This document shows, one piece after another, positions 41,536 to 48,467 of a stretch of DNA of 64,000 nt. Positions within the stretch are counted from its first letter, which is position 1. Each line of letters opens with the position of its first letter. Under the pieces are notes generated by a model, which did not search any database, was not told the origin of the DNA, and saw only the letters and a list, made by a program, of their open reading frames with translations. Source of the DNA: Rufibacter sp. DG15C (GTDB taxonomy: Bacteria; Bacteroidota; Bacteroidia; Cytophagales; Hymenobacteraceae); the NCBI RefSeq assembly GCF_001577755.1, contig NZ_CP010776.1, forward strand, positions 3,968,001 through 4,032,000, read 5' to 3'. A program made the position numbers and the translations under genes.

Positions 41536-42771
41536 CTATAAACTAGGCTCGGGGGCTACTTCTTCCTCAATGGCTTTGTCCAAGCGCCGTTTGATGACGT
41601 TACCACCAATAAACAAGATGGCTAGACCCGTTACGGTGCACAGTCCCATCACCAGCACCATGGGCAGCGCGGTGCCGTTGTGCAGCAAGCTCACCGCCGC
41701 CGACACCATGGCGCCCACGCCCATGCGCAGACTGCCCATCAAGGCAGCAGCACTCCCTGCATGCCGCGCGAAGGGCGCCAAGGACAGTGCAGATGAGTTG
41801 GGGCTGGTCAAACCCTGCCCGCTCAAAAATAGGAACAGCAGGATCAGTAAACCGGTAATGGAATACCAATCAGCGTAGACGCCATACACCAAAAAGGCAC
41901 CCACCACCGTTTGATACAGCAGTCCGGCTTTTATGATTTGCTCACTGGTATAACGGCGCAAAAAGAGGTGGTTCAGCTGCGGGGAGCCTATCAAGGCCAC
42001 AGACAAAATCGCGAAGATCCAGCCATACTGCTGCTCACTTACTTTGTAAATGTTCATGAACACGTCTGGAGACCCGGCAATGTAGGCGAAGGGTGCCGCC
42101 GCCGCTATGCCACCCACCAGACTGTACACCAGAAACTGCGGATTTCTCAATACCAACCAAAAGTTAGACAGCACTGCCTTGGGTTTAAGCGACATGGACG
42201 GGTCTGCCGGTTTCCCCTGAGGCAATACAAAGTAAATACCCAACAAAATAAGAGCGGTGATGAGGGCCAGGATGACAAACACTGCATGCCAGCCAAACGC
42301 AGCCGTCACGTAACCGCCCACTGTAGGCGCCACCATAGGTGACACCGCAATAACCAGCGTAAGGGTAGAGAAAACCTTGGCCGTTTCCTTGACTGGGAAC
42401 AAATCCCGAACATACGCCTGCGCCGCTACCATGCCAGCGCAACCACCTATGGCCTGCAAAAAGCGCATGGCAATCAAGGCATCCACAGAATTGGTAAAGG
42501 CGCAGCCGATAGAAGCCAGAATGTACAACAACATGCCCGCGTACAAGGGCCGTTTGCGTCCGTAGCGGTCCAACAATGGCCCATACAACAACTGCCCCGC
42601 AGAAATGCCAATTAAATACGCGGTGAGCGAAAGCTGGACCTGTGAGATGGTGGTATTCAGGTCTTGGGCAATGGCAGGAAACCCCGGCAGATACATGTCA
42701 ATGGAAAACGGACTGACCGTACACAGCGCCCCCAAGATTAAGATGATATAGAAATGCTGTTTGCGTGTCAT
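41536..42771 (-). CDS. Bcr/CflA-type multidrug efflux transporter (MFS)
   Basis: 411 aa from ATG 42771. Twelve transmembrane segments; the Bcr/CflA signature DMYLPGFPAIAQDLN near 24-38, MFS motif A YGPLLDRYGRKRPL near 66-79, and QAIGGCAGMVAAQAYVRDLF near 105. Exports drugs such as bicyclomycin or chloramphenicol in relatives; substrate here unknown. Monocistronic. Confidence 0.9.
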   Translation of the reverse strand: MTRKQHFYIILILGALCTVSPFSIDMYLPGFPAIAQDLNTTISQVQLSLTAYLIGISAGQLLYGPLLDRYGRKRPLYAGMLLYILASIGCAFTNSVDALIAMRFLQAIGGCAGMVAAQAYVRDLFPVKETAKVFSTLTLVIAVSPMVAPTVGGYVTAAFGWHAVFVILALITALILLGIYFVLPQGKPADPSMSLKPKAVLSNFWLVLRNPQFLVYSLVGGIAAAAPFAYIAGSPDVFMNIYKVSEQQYGWIFAILSVALIGSPQLNHLFLRRYTSEQIIKAGLLYQTVVGAFLVYGVYADWYSITGLLILLFLFLSGQGLTSPNSSALSLAPFARHAGSAAALMGSLRMGVGAMVSAAVSLLHNGTALPMVLVMGLCTVTGLAILFIGGNVIKRRLDKAIEEEVAPEPSL

Positions 42772-42967
42772 GTTAAATAGGGGAAAAGGCAAAGGTACGG
42801 CAGATAAGTCCGGAATGCGCGCCAACCTCCTAGTTCGGTCCAAACCAGAAGGTATCTACCGGTATACCACTTTCAAGGCCGGCTTGTTAACCAACCACCT
42901 TACAATTCTCCCGAGGTGGCATTTGCTTATGCTATTAATCGCTCTCTCCTTCTAGATGCTTACGCAT

Positions 42968-43005
42968 CGTTTTTGGCCTTTTTTCTGGAAAACAGGGCAA
43001 AACCG
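42968..43005. repeat. 38-nt interspersed palindrome, copy 16
   Basis: CGTTTTTGGCCTTTT / AACAGGGCAAAACCG. The only copy in a divergent intergenic region, i.e. not downstream of any stop. Confidence 0.85.
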
Positions 43006-43084
43006 GTGCAACGGTGAACTGCCTTTTCAAATGGCTGGGAAGAAGATGACAAACATCATTTAGACGGGTATGCAAGCTCATCAT

Positions 43085-43111
43085 TTTGAAAGGGTGCCGC
43101 CGGTACATTTG
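43085..43111 (+). promoter_or_regulatory. Promoter of the universal stress protein gene
   Basis: TTTG at 43085-43088 and an exact -7 element TACATTTG at 43104-43111, spaced 15 nt, slightly short of the usual Bacteroidota spacing. Confidence 0.55.
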
Positions 43112-43116
43112 TATTG

Positions 43117-43138
43117 TGTTACAGGCAGATCTGTAACA
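43117..43138. promoter_or_regulatory. Operator-like dyad (TGTTACAG-N6-CTGTAACA)
   Basis: Perfect 8-bp arms around GCAGAT, placed at the expected transcription start of the universal stress protein gene. The form resembles CRP/FNR-family sites; the binding protein is unknown. Confidence 0.5.
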
Positions 43139-43161
43139 GTCCGCACCAAACTATCAAATGT

Positions 43162-44058
43162 ATGAAAACCATCCTTACGCCCACCGACTTCTCTCCCAAT
43201 GCCCTTAACGCCATTGCCTATGCTGCTCAGCTTGCTTCTGAGGTGAGAGGAAAATTGATCTTGGTCCATGCGCTTCCGTTCCCAACGGGCATCGCTCCCG
43301 CCGAAGTAGGCGTTATCAACCCGCAGGTGGCCTTGAAAGAAGCGTACCTGCATGAACTGGAAAAACTGTCTAAGACCCTGCGTCTGGAGAATGGCTTCAG
43401 GTTTGAGGTGGAGACGTTTTGTGAGGAAGGCCCATTGTACCAATGCTTGGGCAAACTGGCCGTGCAGTACCAAGTAGACATGATTGTGATGGGCACCAAA
43501 GGTGCTACTGGGCTATTGCAAAAACTGGTGGGCACCAACGCCTTGACTATTATGCAACAGGTACACTGCCCGGTGCTGGTGGTTCCGGCCACGGCTAAAT
43601 ACACTGGTCTGCAAAAGGTAGCCTATGCTTCTGATTTTGAGAAAGAAGAGCAAGTATTCTTGCAACAGCTTTTCCCGTTGGTGGCTCCGTTCCAACCAGA
43701 GATTGACGTTTTAAACGTGCAAGCCGAAGAGCAGTTGAACATTGTAGCAGACGGGCAGGTCATTCAAGAGATTGCCACGCAGCACACCAACCTGGCAGTG
43801 CAGATCAAGCAAGTGAAAGCCGCTTCTGTTCTGGCAGGCATTAAACAATACACCCGCGAAAACCCGGTGCAACTGCTGGCGGTAGCCATTGAGAAACGCA
43901 ATTGGTTAGAGGCCCTTTTCCACCACAGCGTTTCTGCGCAATTGGCCTTTGGCAGCAACCTTCCTCTGTTAGCATTGCCGCAGACCCCTTATAAACTAGC
44001 AAAAAAACCAACGGCCAAAGCCCAAACCGCCACGGCTTCGGCTATACCGTCAATTTAA
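43162..44058 (+). CDS. Universal stress protein, tandem UspA domains
   Basis: 298 aa from ATG 43162. Two UspA domains: residues 1-145 with the ATP-binding pattern VMGTKGATGL...HCPVLVVP, and 150-285, where the nucleotide motif is degenerate (VAIEKRNWLEALFHHSVS). Cytoplasmic stress protein. Its upstream dyad and promoter suggest regulation, possibly by a CRP/FNR-type factor. Confidence 0.92.
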   Translation: MKTILTPTDFSPNALNAIAYAAQLASEVRGKLILVHALPFPTGIAPAEVGVINPQVALKEAYLHELEKLSKTLRLENGFRFEVETFCEEGPLYQCLGKLAVQYQVDMIVMGTKGATGLLQKLVGTNALTIMQQVHCPVLVVPATAKYTGLQKVAYASDFEKEEQVFLQQLFPLVAPFQPEIDVLNVQAEEQLNIVADGQVIQEIATQHTNLAVQIKQVKAASVLAGIKQYTRENPVQLLAVAIEKRNWLEALFHHSVSAQLAFGSNLPLLALPQTPYKLAKKPTAKAQTATASAIPSI

Positions 44059-44072
44059 TTAGATAGCTTTTC

Positions 44073-44134
44073 ATGGCACGTCCCCGTTTTTAGGCTGATT
44101 TTCAGAAATCAGCCTAAAAACGGGGACGTGCCAT
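44073..44134. repeat. 38-nt interspersed palindrome, copy 17, perfect 29-bp stem
   Basis: Core 44085-44122. Two 29-nt arms pair perfectly around TCAG. Lies between two convergent stops (26 and 21 nt from the core) and presumably terminates both. Confidence 0.96.
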
Positions 44135-44143
44135 TTTAAAAAC

Positions 44144-44608
44144 TTACTTGGTTCTATTTTCTAGGCGGCGTCTCATTTCCATCATCACGCGGCGGCGTAT
44201 CTGCGCCTCGGCCCTGAACATGGCCATTACCTGCTGCGGCGTCAAAACGGTCTTGAATTCTGAGTAGTAGTTTTTCCGGACGGTGCTCATTTTCACGGCA
44301 TTGTCTAATTGCTGCACCACCAGTTTGTCAGCTTCTTCTGAGGTAAGGTTGTTGATGTTGGTGCCTTGCCCTTTAACTTGCCGGTTTTTGTGGATGGTGG
44401 TTATCTCATTGTCATACCGTTTGTAAATGGGCGTAAGCGCTTTCATTTTATCATCGCTTAGCATGAGGGTTTTCTGGATTTCGCGCAGCTTTACTTGCAG
44501 GAGCCGCTCTTGTAAACGGGGATTGTTTTTGAGGTCTTGGCCTTGCGCCGCTAAGGTTAGCAGCAAACCGGCGCAGATCAACAAGTTCTTTAAAAGTGTG
44601 TTCATCAT
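44144..44608 (-). CDS. Periplasmic Spy/CpxP-like protein, cassette B
   Basis: 154 aa with a signal peptide ending before Q23/D25. The mature helical domain has Spy-type motifs LMLSDDKMKALTPIYKRY near 47 and VLTPQQVMAMFRAE near 119. Paralogous to 4515-4976. The ATG overlaps the preceding stop as TAATG, so it is coupled to the membrane protein. Candidate periplasmic sensor or effector of cassette B. Confidence 0.75.
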   Translation of the reverse strand: MMNTLLKNLLICAGLLLTLAAQGQDLKNNPRLQERLLQVKLREIQKTLMLSDDKMKALTPIYKRYDNEITTIHKNRQVKGQGTNINNLTSEEADKLVVQQLDNAVKMSTVRKNYYSEFKTVLTPQQVMAMFRAEAQIRRRVMMEMRRRLENRTK

Positions 44609-45141
44609 TATAGTAAGGTTTCTTCGTAGGTGTAAGCTTCTGTTTCTGCGAGGGCGGCTAATTCTGCCACTTCTTCATCCGTCAAGGCGGCCAATAGATT
44701 TTCCAAAGACTCTGGCTGCTGCATGACTTTCTTTTGAACAGCCGAAGGGCTGTTTTTCTTATTAAGTGGGTGTGTTTGTGCTACTTCTATCGTCTTCTGG
44801 TTGACAGGCTTTTCAGGTACCGTAGGTGCTGGTGAGGGCATCCCTTTTGTGTTGGTATCTTGCACTGCAACTGGGACCTGCATCTTTTCTGTGCGAGCCA
44901 ATTCTGGCTGTTTGTGTTGCGGACCCCTTAGCAAAAAATAGGCAGCTACAAGCAAGACCGCAATACTGGCCGCCACTGACCAAATCTGCCATGAAGACTT
45001 TTTTTCTTGTGGGTCACCGGTAGTGGCTTCCCTTCTCTTAGCCTCTTGCAGCGTAGTTTGTGTAATGCCCTCAAAGAAGCCCGCCGGTACTTGGTACGGC
45101 ATTTTCTTGCTGCTATTTTCTAGATCAAATTCGTCTTTCAT
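44608..45141 (-). CDS. Single-span membrane protein, probable anti-sigma factor, cassette B
   Basis: 177 aa. MKDEFDLENS N-terminus and YQVPAGFFEGI motif (16-26) match 4066-4512; transmembrane helix at about 52-71; Pro/Gln-rich then very acidic periplasmic tail. Its ATG overlaps the sigma stop as ATGA (45138-45141), so it is made together with the sigma factor, which supports an anti-sigma role. Confidence 0.72.
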   Translation of the reverse strand: MKDEFDLENSSKKMPYQVPAGFFEGITQTTLQEAKRREATTGDPQEKKSSWQIWSVAASIAVLLVAAYFLLRGPQHKQPELARTEKMQVPVAVQDTNTKGMPSPAPTVPEKPVNQKTIEVAQTHPLNKKNSPSAVQKKVMQQPESLENLLAALTDEEVAELAALAETEAYTYEETLL

Positions 45142-45686
45142 ACTTCCTTCATCATAAATGCCTTGACCTTGCTGCTAGCCAGGTGATAATTGGTCTTCAG
45201 TGCAGAAACGGAACTATCCAGAATCTTGCTTATCTCCTCATAAGGCAGCTCATCATAATAGCGCAGGTTAAAAACCAGCCGCTGTTTTTCGGGTAACCGA
45301 AGAATGGCTTCTTGCAACTGCACCAAAATCTGGTCACTGTCGCCGGCGCAGGTATCATGGAGGGTGTCTACCAGTTTTTCATTGATTTCCTCAAAAGAGG
45401 CCAAAAACCGTTTCCGCTCCCTAAACAGGCGCAGGCATTCATTGGTAGCCACGCGGTAGAGCCATGTATACAATTTGCTGTCGCCGGTGAAGGTGTGCAG
45501 GTGTTTGTATACATTAATAAAAGTCTCTTGTAACAGGTCCTGAGCGTCTTCATGGCTGACCACCAACCGCCGTATGTGCCAGTAGATTCTGGTGTTGTAC
45601 CGGTCCATCAAGAGCGTAAAACCCCTGTCTTTGGTGCCAGCCGCCCGAAACAGCGACAAGATTTGCTCATCTGTTGTCTCGTTCAT
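45138..45686 (-). CDS. ECF-type RNA polymerase sigma factor, cassette B
   Basis: 182 aa from ATG 45686, which has an AGGTGG ribosome-binding-like sequence just upstream (a longer frame starts at 45731). Regions 2 (HEDAQDLLQETFINVYKHL, LYTWLYRVATNECLRLF) and 4 (PEKQRLVFNLRYYDELPYEEISKILDSSVSALKTN) match the cassette A factor closely. The linker between them (FLASFEEINEKL) is encoded by sequence similar to the 38-nt palindrome (45374-45408). Preceded by an ECF-like promoter that is mirrored on the divergent lipoprotein gene. Confidence 0.9.
   Translation of the reverse strand: MNETTDEQILSLFRAAGTKDRGFTLLMDRYNTRIYWHIRRLVVSHEDAQDLLQETFINVYKHLHTFTGDSKLYTWLYRVATNECLRLFRERKRFLASFEEINEKLVDTLHDTCAGDSDQILVQLQEAILRLPEKQRLVFNLRYYDELPYEEISKILDSSVSALKTNYHLASSKVKAFMMKEV
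45374..45408. repeat. Possible degenerate palindrome copy inside the sigma gene
   Basis: On the minus strand GTTTTTGGCCTCTTTT followed by GAGGAAATCAATGAAAAAC. The left half matches the family; the right half is poor. Encodes part of the sigma linker. Could be chance. Confidence 0.35.
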
Positions 45687-45719
45687 TCCACCTGGTCCAT
45701 GTAAATGTCCATCATATTG

Positions 45720-45746
45720 CTTAGAAGCCAAACCCGCTAAAAGGTT
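45720..45746 (-). promoter_or_regulatory. ECF-like promoter of cassette B
   Basis: AACCTTT (45740-45746) -N14- TCTAAG (45720-45725) on the minus strand, about 34 nt upstream of the sigma ATG. Same layout as the divergent promoter at 45837-45863. Confidence 0.55.
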
Positions 45747-45836
45747 AAATCAAGGCTTTAATTATTTTTCGAAATGGAGTTTATGGCTTCTAGAAGCGTG
45801 GGAGTGGCTCTGAAAAAAAATTTATAAGTGCCATTT

Positions 45837-45863
45837 AACCTTTCGCTATTTTCCATCTCTTAG
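45837..45863 (+). promoter_or_regulatory. ECF-like promoter of the divergent lipoprotein gene
   Basis: AACCTTT (45837-45843) -N14- TCTTAG (45858-45863). Shares the 11-mer ATTTAACCTTT with the cassette B promoter. Confidence 0.55.
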
Positions 45864-45941
45864 TGACAGTAACCGCGGTAAAACCAATTGCTTTCTATGC
45901 CGCCTACAACATACCCACACCAACTAACAAACCTTTCACAC

Positions 45942-46553
45942 ATGAAGAAAATGAGACACACCTTGGGAGGACTGGCCTTGGCCGTTTCCTTGCTGTTCAC
46001 CGCCTGTCAGAAAGAAGACACGCAGGCCCCACAAGACATTGAATTTGCCTCGGCTGAATTCCAGTTGCCAGACCTGGCAGATTTGGAAACCCCAGAGGTT
46101 ACCATGGGCACTGAAACTGCTGCCTTCACATGCACCCCGCGCGAAGCCAGCAAAGAGAAAATGGAGTTGTTGAAGCGCGCGCTCAAAAACCTGAACCTAG
46201 ATGAAAACCAGAGAGCCGCGGTGAAAGGCTTTGTGCAACAACACCATGCCTGCATTGCGGAGCATATGACTAAAATCAAAGACCTGCATACCTCCTTACT
46301 GGCTAGAGCCAATGCCGTGCGTGAAGACTATGTAAAGGCCTACAAAGCCGGCCGAATTACCAAGGCGCAGTTAGAAGAAAAACTAACGCAGCTACGCGCT
46401 TCTTTAAGAGAAGAGATGGCCAAGCATGACGCCAAACAAACGCACATGCGTGTGCTGCGCAAGTGCCGCCAAGAGCTATTGCAAAAAATTGAATCTATCC
46501 TGAACCCAACCCAGCTCCAGAAATGGAACAACTGGAAAAGCCAATTGGGATAG
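45942..46553 (+). CDS. Lipoprotein with Spy-like helical domain
   Basis: 203 aa from ATG 45942. Lipoprotein signal peptide with lipobox LFTAC (C22). The mature part is long-helical and charged, with Spy-type repeats LNLDENQRAAVKGFVQQHH near 85 and ILNPTQLQKWNNW near 187; four mature cysteines (in CTPRE, HACIAEH, RKCRQ) may bind metal or form disulfides. Divergent from the cassette B sigma gene and carrying the same promoter pattern, so a probable regulon member. Confidence 0.75.
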   Translation: MKKMRHTLGGLALAVSLLFTACQKEDTQAPQDIEFASAEFQLPDLADLETPEVTMGTETAAFTCTPREASKEKMELLKRALKNLNLDENQRAAVKGFVQQHHACIAEHMTKIKDLHTSLLARANAVREDYVKAYKAGRITKAQLEEKLTQLRASLREEMAKHDAKQTHMRVLRKCRQELLQKIESILNPTQLQKWNNWKSQLG

Positions 46554-46570
46554 TCCTTTGAAATAGCCAA

Positions 46571-46610
46571 AAAAGAAGAGGCGTAGCCACTAGCTACGCC
46601 TCTTCTTTTT
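46571..46610. terminator. Bidirectional terminator
   Basis: AAAAGAAGAGGCGTAGC pairs with GCTACGCCTCTTCTTTT around CACTA. Serves the lipoprotein (+) and the cupin gene (-). Confidence 0.9.
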
Positions 46611-46662
46611 AAAATCAACTCATTAGTAAAAATGAGCATACAAGATTTTGTTTGAAGTTCTA

Positions 46663-47166
46663 CTATCGCCCAAAATCATCCTGAACGCGCACAATATCTT
46701 CTTCATTAGATGGATTGGCGGCGTCTGTATGTTGCCAGATTTCGGCTAAAATGCCCCAGTCTTCTAATCCTACCAACCTATGACGCTCTCCTTGCTGCAG
46801 GGTGATTTTATCACCGGCCGTTAGTTTCTGCAGTTCTCCTTCTGCATCAGTGGCACTGGTCACCACGCCTACGGTTCCTTGGATGACTTGCCAGATTTCG
46901 GCGCGGCGGTGGTGGTATTGCCAAGAAAGGCGCTTGTGAGGTGCCACTACCAAAATCTTTGGGCTCAGCTTCCCAGAAATCTTAAGGTCTTCCACTGAGA
47001 TGCCGTCAAAGTAGGTATTGGCAAACTGTTGGGCCTGGCTTTCCTCAATCACAAAAAAACCGCCCCACGGCCGCGTCTGGTCTTGGTTGGCTATGGCAAA
47101 CCCTTGTGCTATGAGCTTTTGCTCTATCTCTTGAAACAATTGCTGTTTCTGATTCTCCTCGGTCAT
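46663..47166 (-). CDS. Cupin, mannose-6-phosphate isomerase type II-like
   Basis: 167 aa from ATG 47166 (a start three codons earlier is possible). Single cupin domain: RPWGGFFVIEE near 33, SWQYHHRRAEIWQVIQGT near 82 (metal ligands H/H/E), and QQGERHRLVGLEDWGILAEIWQ near 125. Resembles the cupin of GDP-mannose pyrophosphorylase/isomerase type II enzymes; could isomerise mannose 6-phosphate released from glycans degraded by the nearby GH genes, but that is inference. Confidence 0.78.
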   Translation of the reverse strand: MTEENQKQQLFQEIEQKLIAQGFAIANQDQTRPWGGFFVIEESQAQQFANTYFDGISVEDLKISGKLSPKILVVAPHKRLSWQYHHRRAEIWQVIQGTVGVVTSATDAEGELQKLTAGDKITLQQGERHRLVGLEDWGILAEIWQHTDAANPSNEEDIVRVQDDFGR

Positions 47167-47233
47167 AAAATTCAAACTACTTTCTTCTTAATCTTCTAAC
47201 TTCACTACTTATCTACTCTATTTAGTGAAACGC

Positions 47234-47271
47234 CGTTTTTTGCCTGTTTTATAGAAAATAAGCCAAAAACG
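47234..47271. repeat. 38-nt interspersed palindrome, copy 18
   Basis: CGTTTTTTGCCTG / ATAAGCCAAAAACG, 38 nt from the GNAT stop. Between it and the cupin gene lies a repetitive TTCTAACTTCACTAC-like phrase. Confidence 0.88.
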
Positions 47272-47309
47272 AATTCTCTACTATAAAGGTAAGACGTGAC
47301 TTGTATTGT

Positions 47310-47756
47310 CTATCTCCTAATCATGTGAATGTGGTCAATGCCGTCTTCGTCGTACACGTCACCAGCTTGTTCAAAGCCTAGGTTTTCATAGAATTTGCGG
47401 GCATATACCTGCGCCCCAATTTTAATGGGTCCCGGGCCAAACAGTTTCTGGCAGTGATCTATTGATGCCTGCATGAGTTGCTTGCCCAAGCCTGTTCCTC
47501 TTACCACCTTACTGGTGACTACCCGGCCAATAGATGCTTCTGCATAACTCACGCCAGGGGGCACAATCCTAGCCGAAGCCTCTAATACCCCGTTTTGGTA
47601 TAAGAGCACGTGGTGGCAAAATTGGTCTTTGTTGTCTAGGTCCAGGAAAACGCAATTTTGCTCCATCACAAACACGTCACTTCGCAGGCGCAAGTTGTCA
47701 TATAACTCAAACGGCGAAAAATCCTGGAAAGGCTTACATTGAAGTAGTACTTCCAT
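47310..47756 (-). CDS. ElaA-like GNAT N-acetyltransferase
   Basis: 148-aa acetyl-CoA-dependent acyltransferase. ElaA-type features: LRSDVFVMEQNCVFLDLDNKD near 29, GRVVTSKVVRGTGLGKQLM near 97 (acetyl-CoA loop RGTGLG), and ARKFYENLGF near 124. Substrate unknown. Likely in an operon with its minus-strand neighbours. Confidence 0.9.
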   Translation of the reverse strand: MEVLLQCKPFQDFSPFELYDNLRLRSDVFVMEQNCVFLDLDNKDQFCHHVLLYQNGVLEASARIVPPGVSYAEASIGRVVTSKVVRGTGLGKQLMQASIDHCQKLFGPGPIKIGAQVYARKFYENLGFEQAGDVYDEDGIDHIHMIRR

Positions 47757-47787
47757 AAAAAAGGCAATAGTAAAGGCTCAAAAATAC

Positions 47788-48210
47788 TTAACTGGTTTGA
47801 CTAGTGAGCCATTCAACCGCAGAAGGTATGTCCTTGAAGTTTTGGAACGCAAACGGAATATTGCCTTCATCCACTACTTGCAAGACACTGTTTTCGCGCT
47901 TCTCGTCTTCGGTCATGATTCTGGCAAACTTCTGAAGTTTGGTGGAATATAAATTCAAGGCAAACAACTCCAGTACGGCTTTGTGTTGATGAAGGCTCAC
48001 ATCCATGTAAGATAACCTGGAGTCTATCATGAGCTTGGTAATGCCGTGTTGCAACAACGTCTTCACCACCTCCTGAAACGCCTGATTGGTCTCAACTATG
48101 TTCATGGACGTAAAGTCTGGACAATACCCAAACAAGATATCATGGGTAGGATCGTACTCCAGCTTTATGAAGCTGTCGCTGTCCAGGTTTATTCTTTTGG
48201 GTTTATCCAT
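47788..48210 (-). CDS. STAS-like hypothetical protein (paralog of 21964-22395)
   Basis: 140-aa soluble protein sharing the layout of the 21964 gene: GYCPDF strand, MIDSRLSY near 62, KLQKFARIMTEDE near 90, and C-terminal SAVEWL. Probably the SpoIIAA/STAS-like fold; function unknown. It precedes the GNAT gene by 31 nt on the same strand. Confidence 0.6.
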   Translation of the reverse strand: MDKPKRINLDSDSFIKLEYDPTHDILFGYCPDFTSMNIVETNQAFQEVVKTLLQHGITKLMIDSRLSYMDVSLHQHKAVLELFALNLYSTKLQKFARIMTEDEKRENSVLQVVDEGNIPFAFQNFKDIPSAVEWLTSQTS

Positions 48211-48467
48211 CTTGCCGTTTCCTATGCTTTTAAGTACAGATCTGGGATATTATAAAGGTATAAGTTCACATAATAACTAACCAACATTTCTCTTTCTGAA
48301 AGGAAGGTAACTAGTACGTAAACTATTTGAAAACCATCTAATTATCTGATCATCAGTCTCAAACGCTGGCACTGTTTGCTTATCCTATTTAGTTAACGCA
48401 AAATCAAAGAGAATACTGGCTTGACTGGTCAGTTCAGCCATCTGTAGTTTACCCAATAGCCTATTTT

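Larger units (their letters stand above)
42772..43161. other. Divergent intergenic region
   Basis: 390 nt between the efflux pump and the universal stress protein gene. It contains palindrome copy 16, a TAnnTTTG promoter and an operator-like dyad; no gene seen. Confidence 0.6.
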
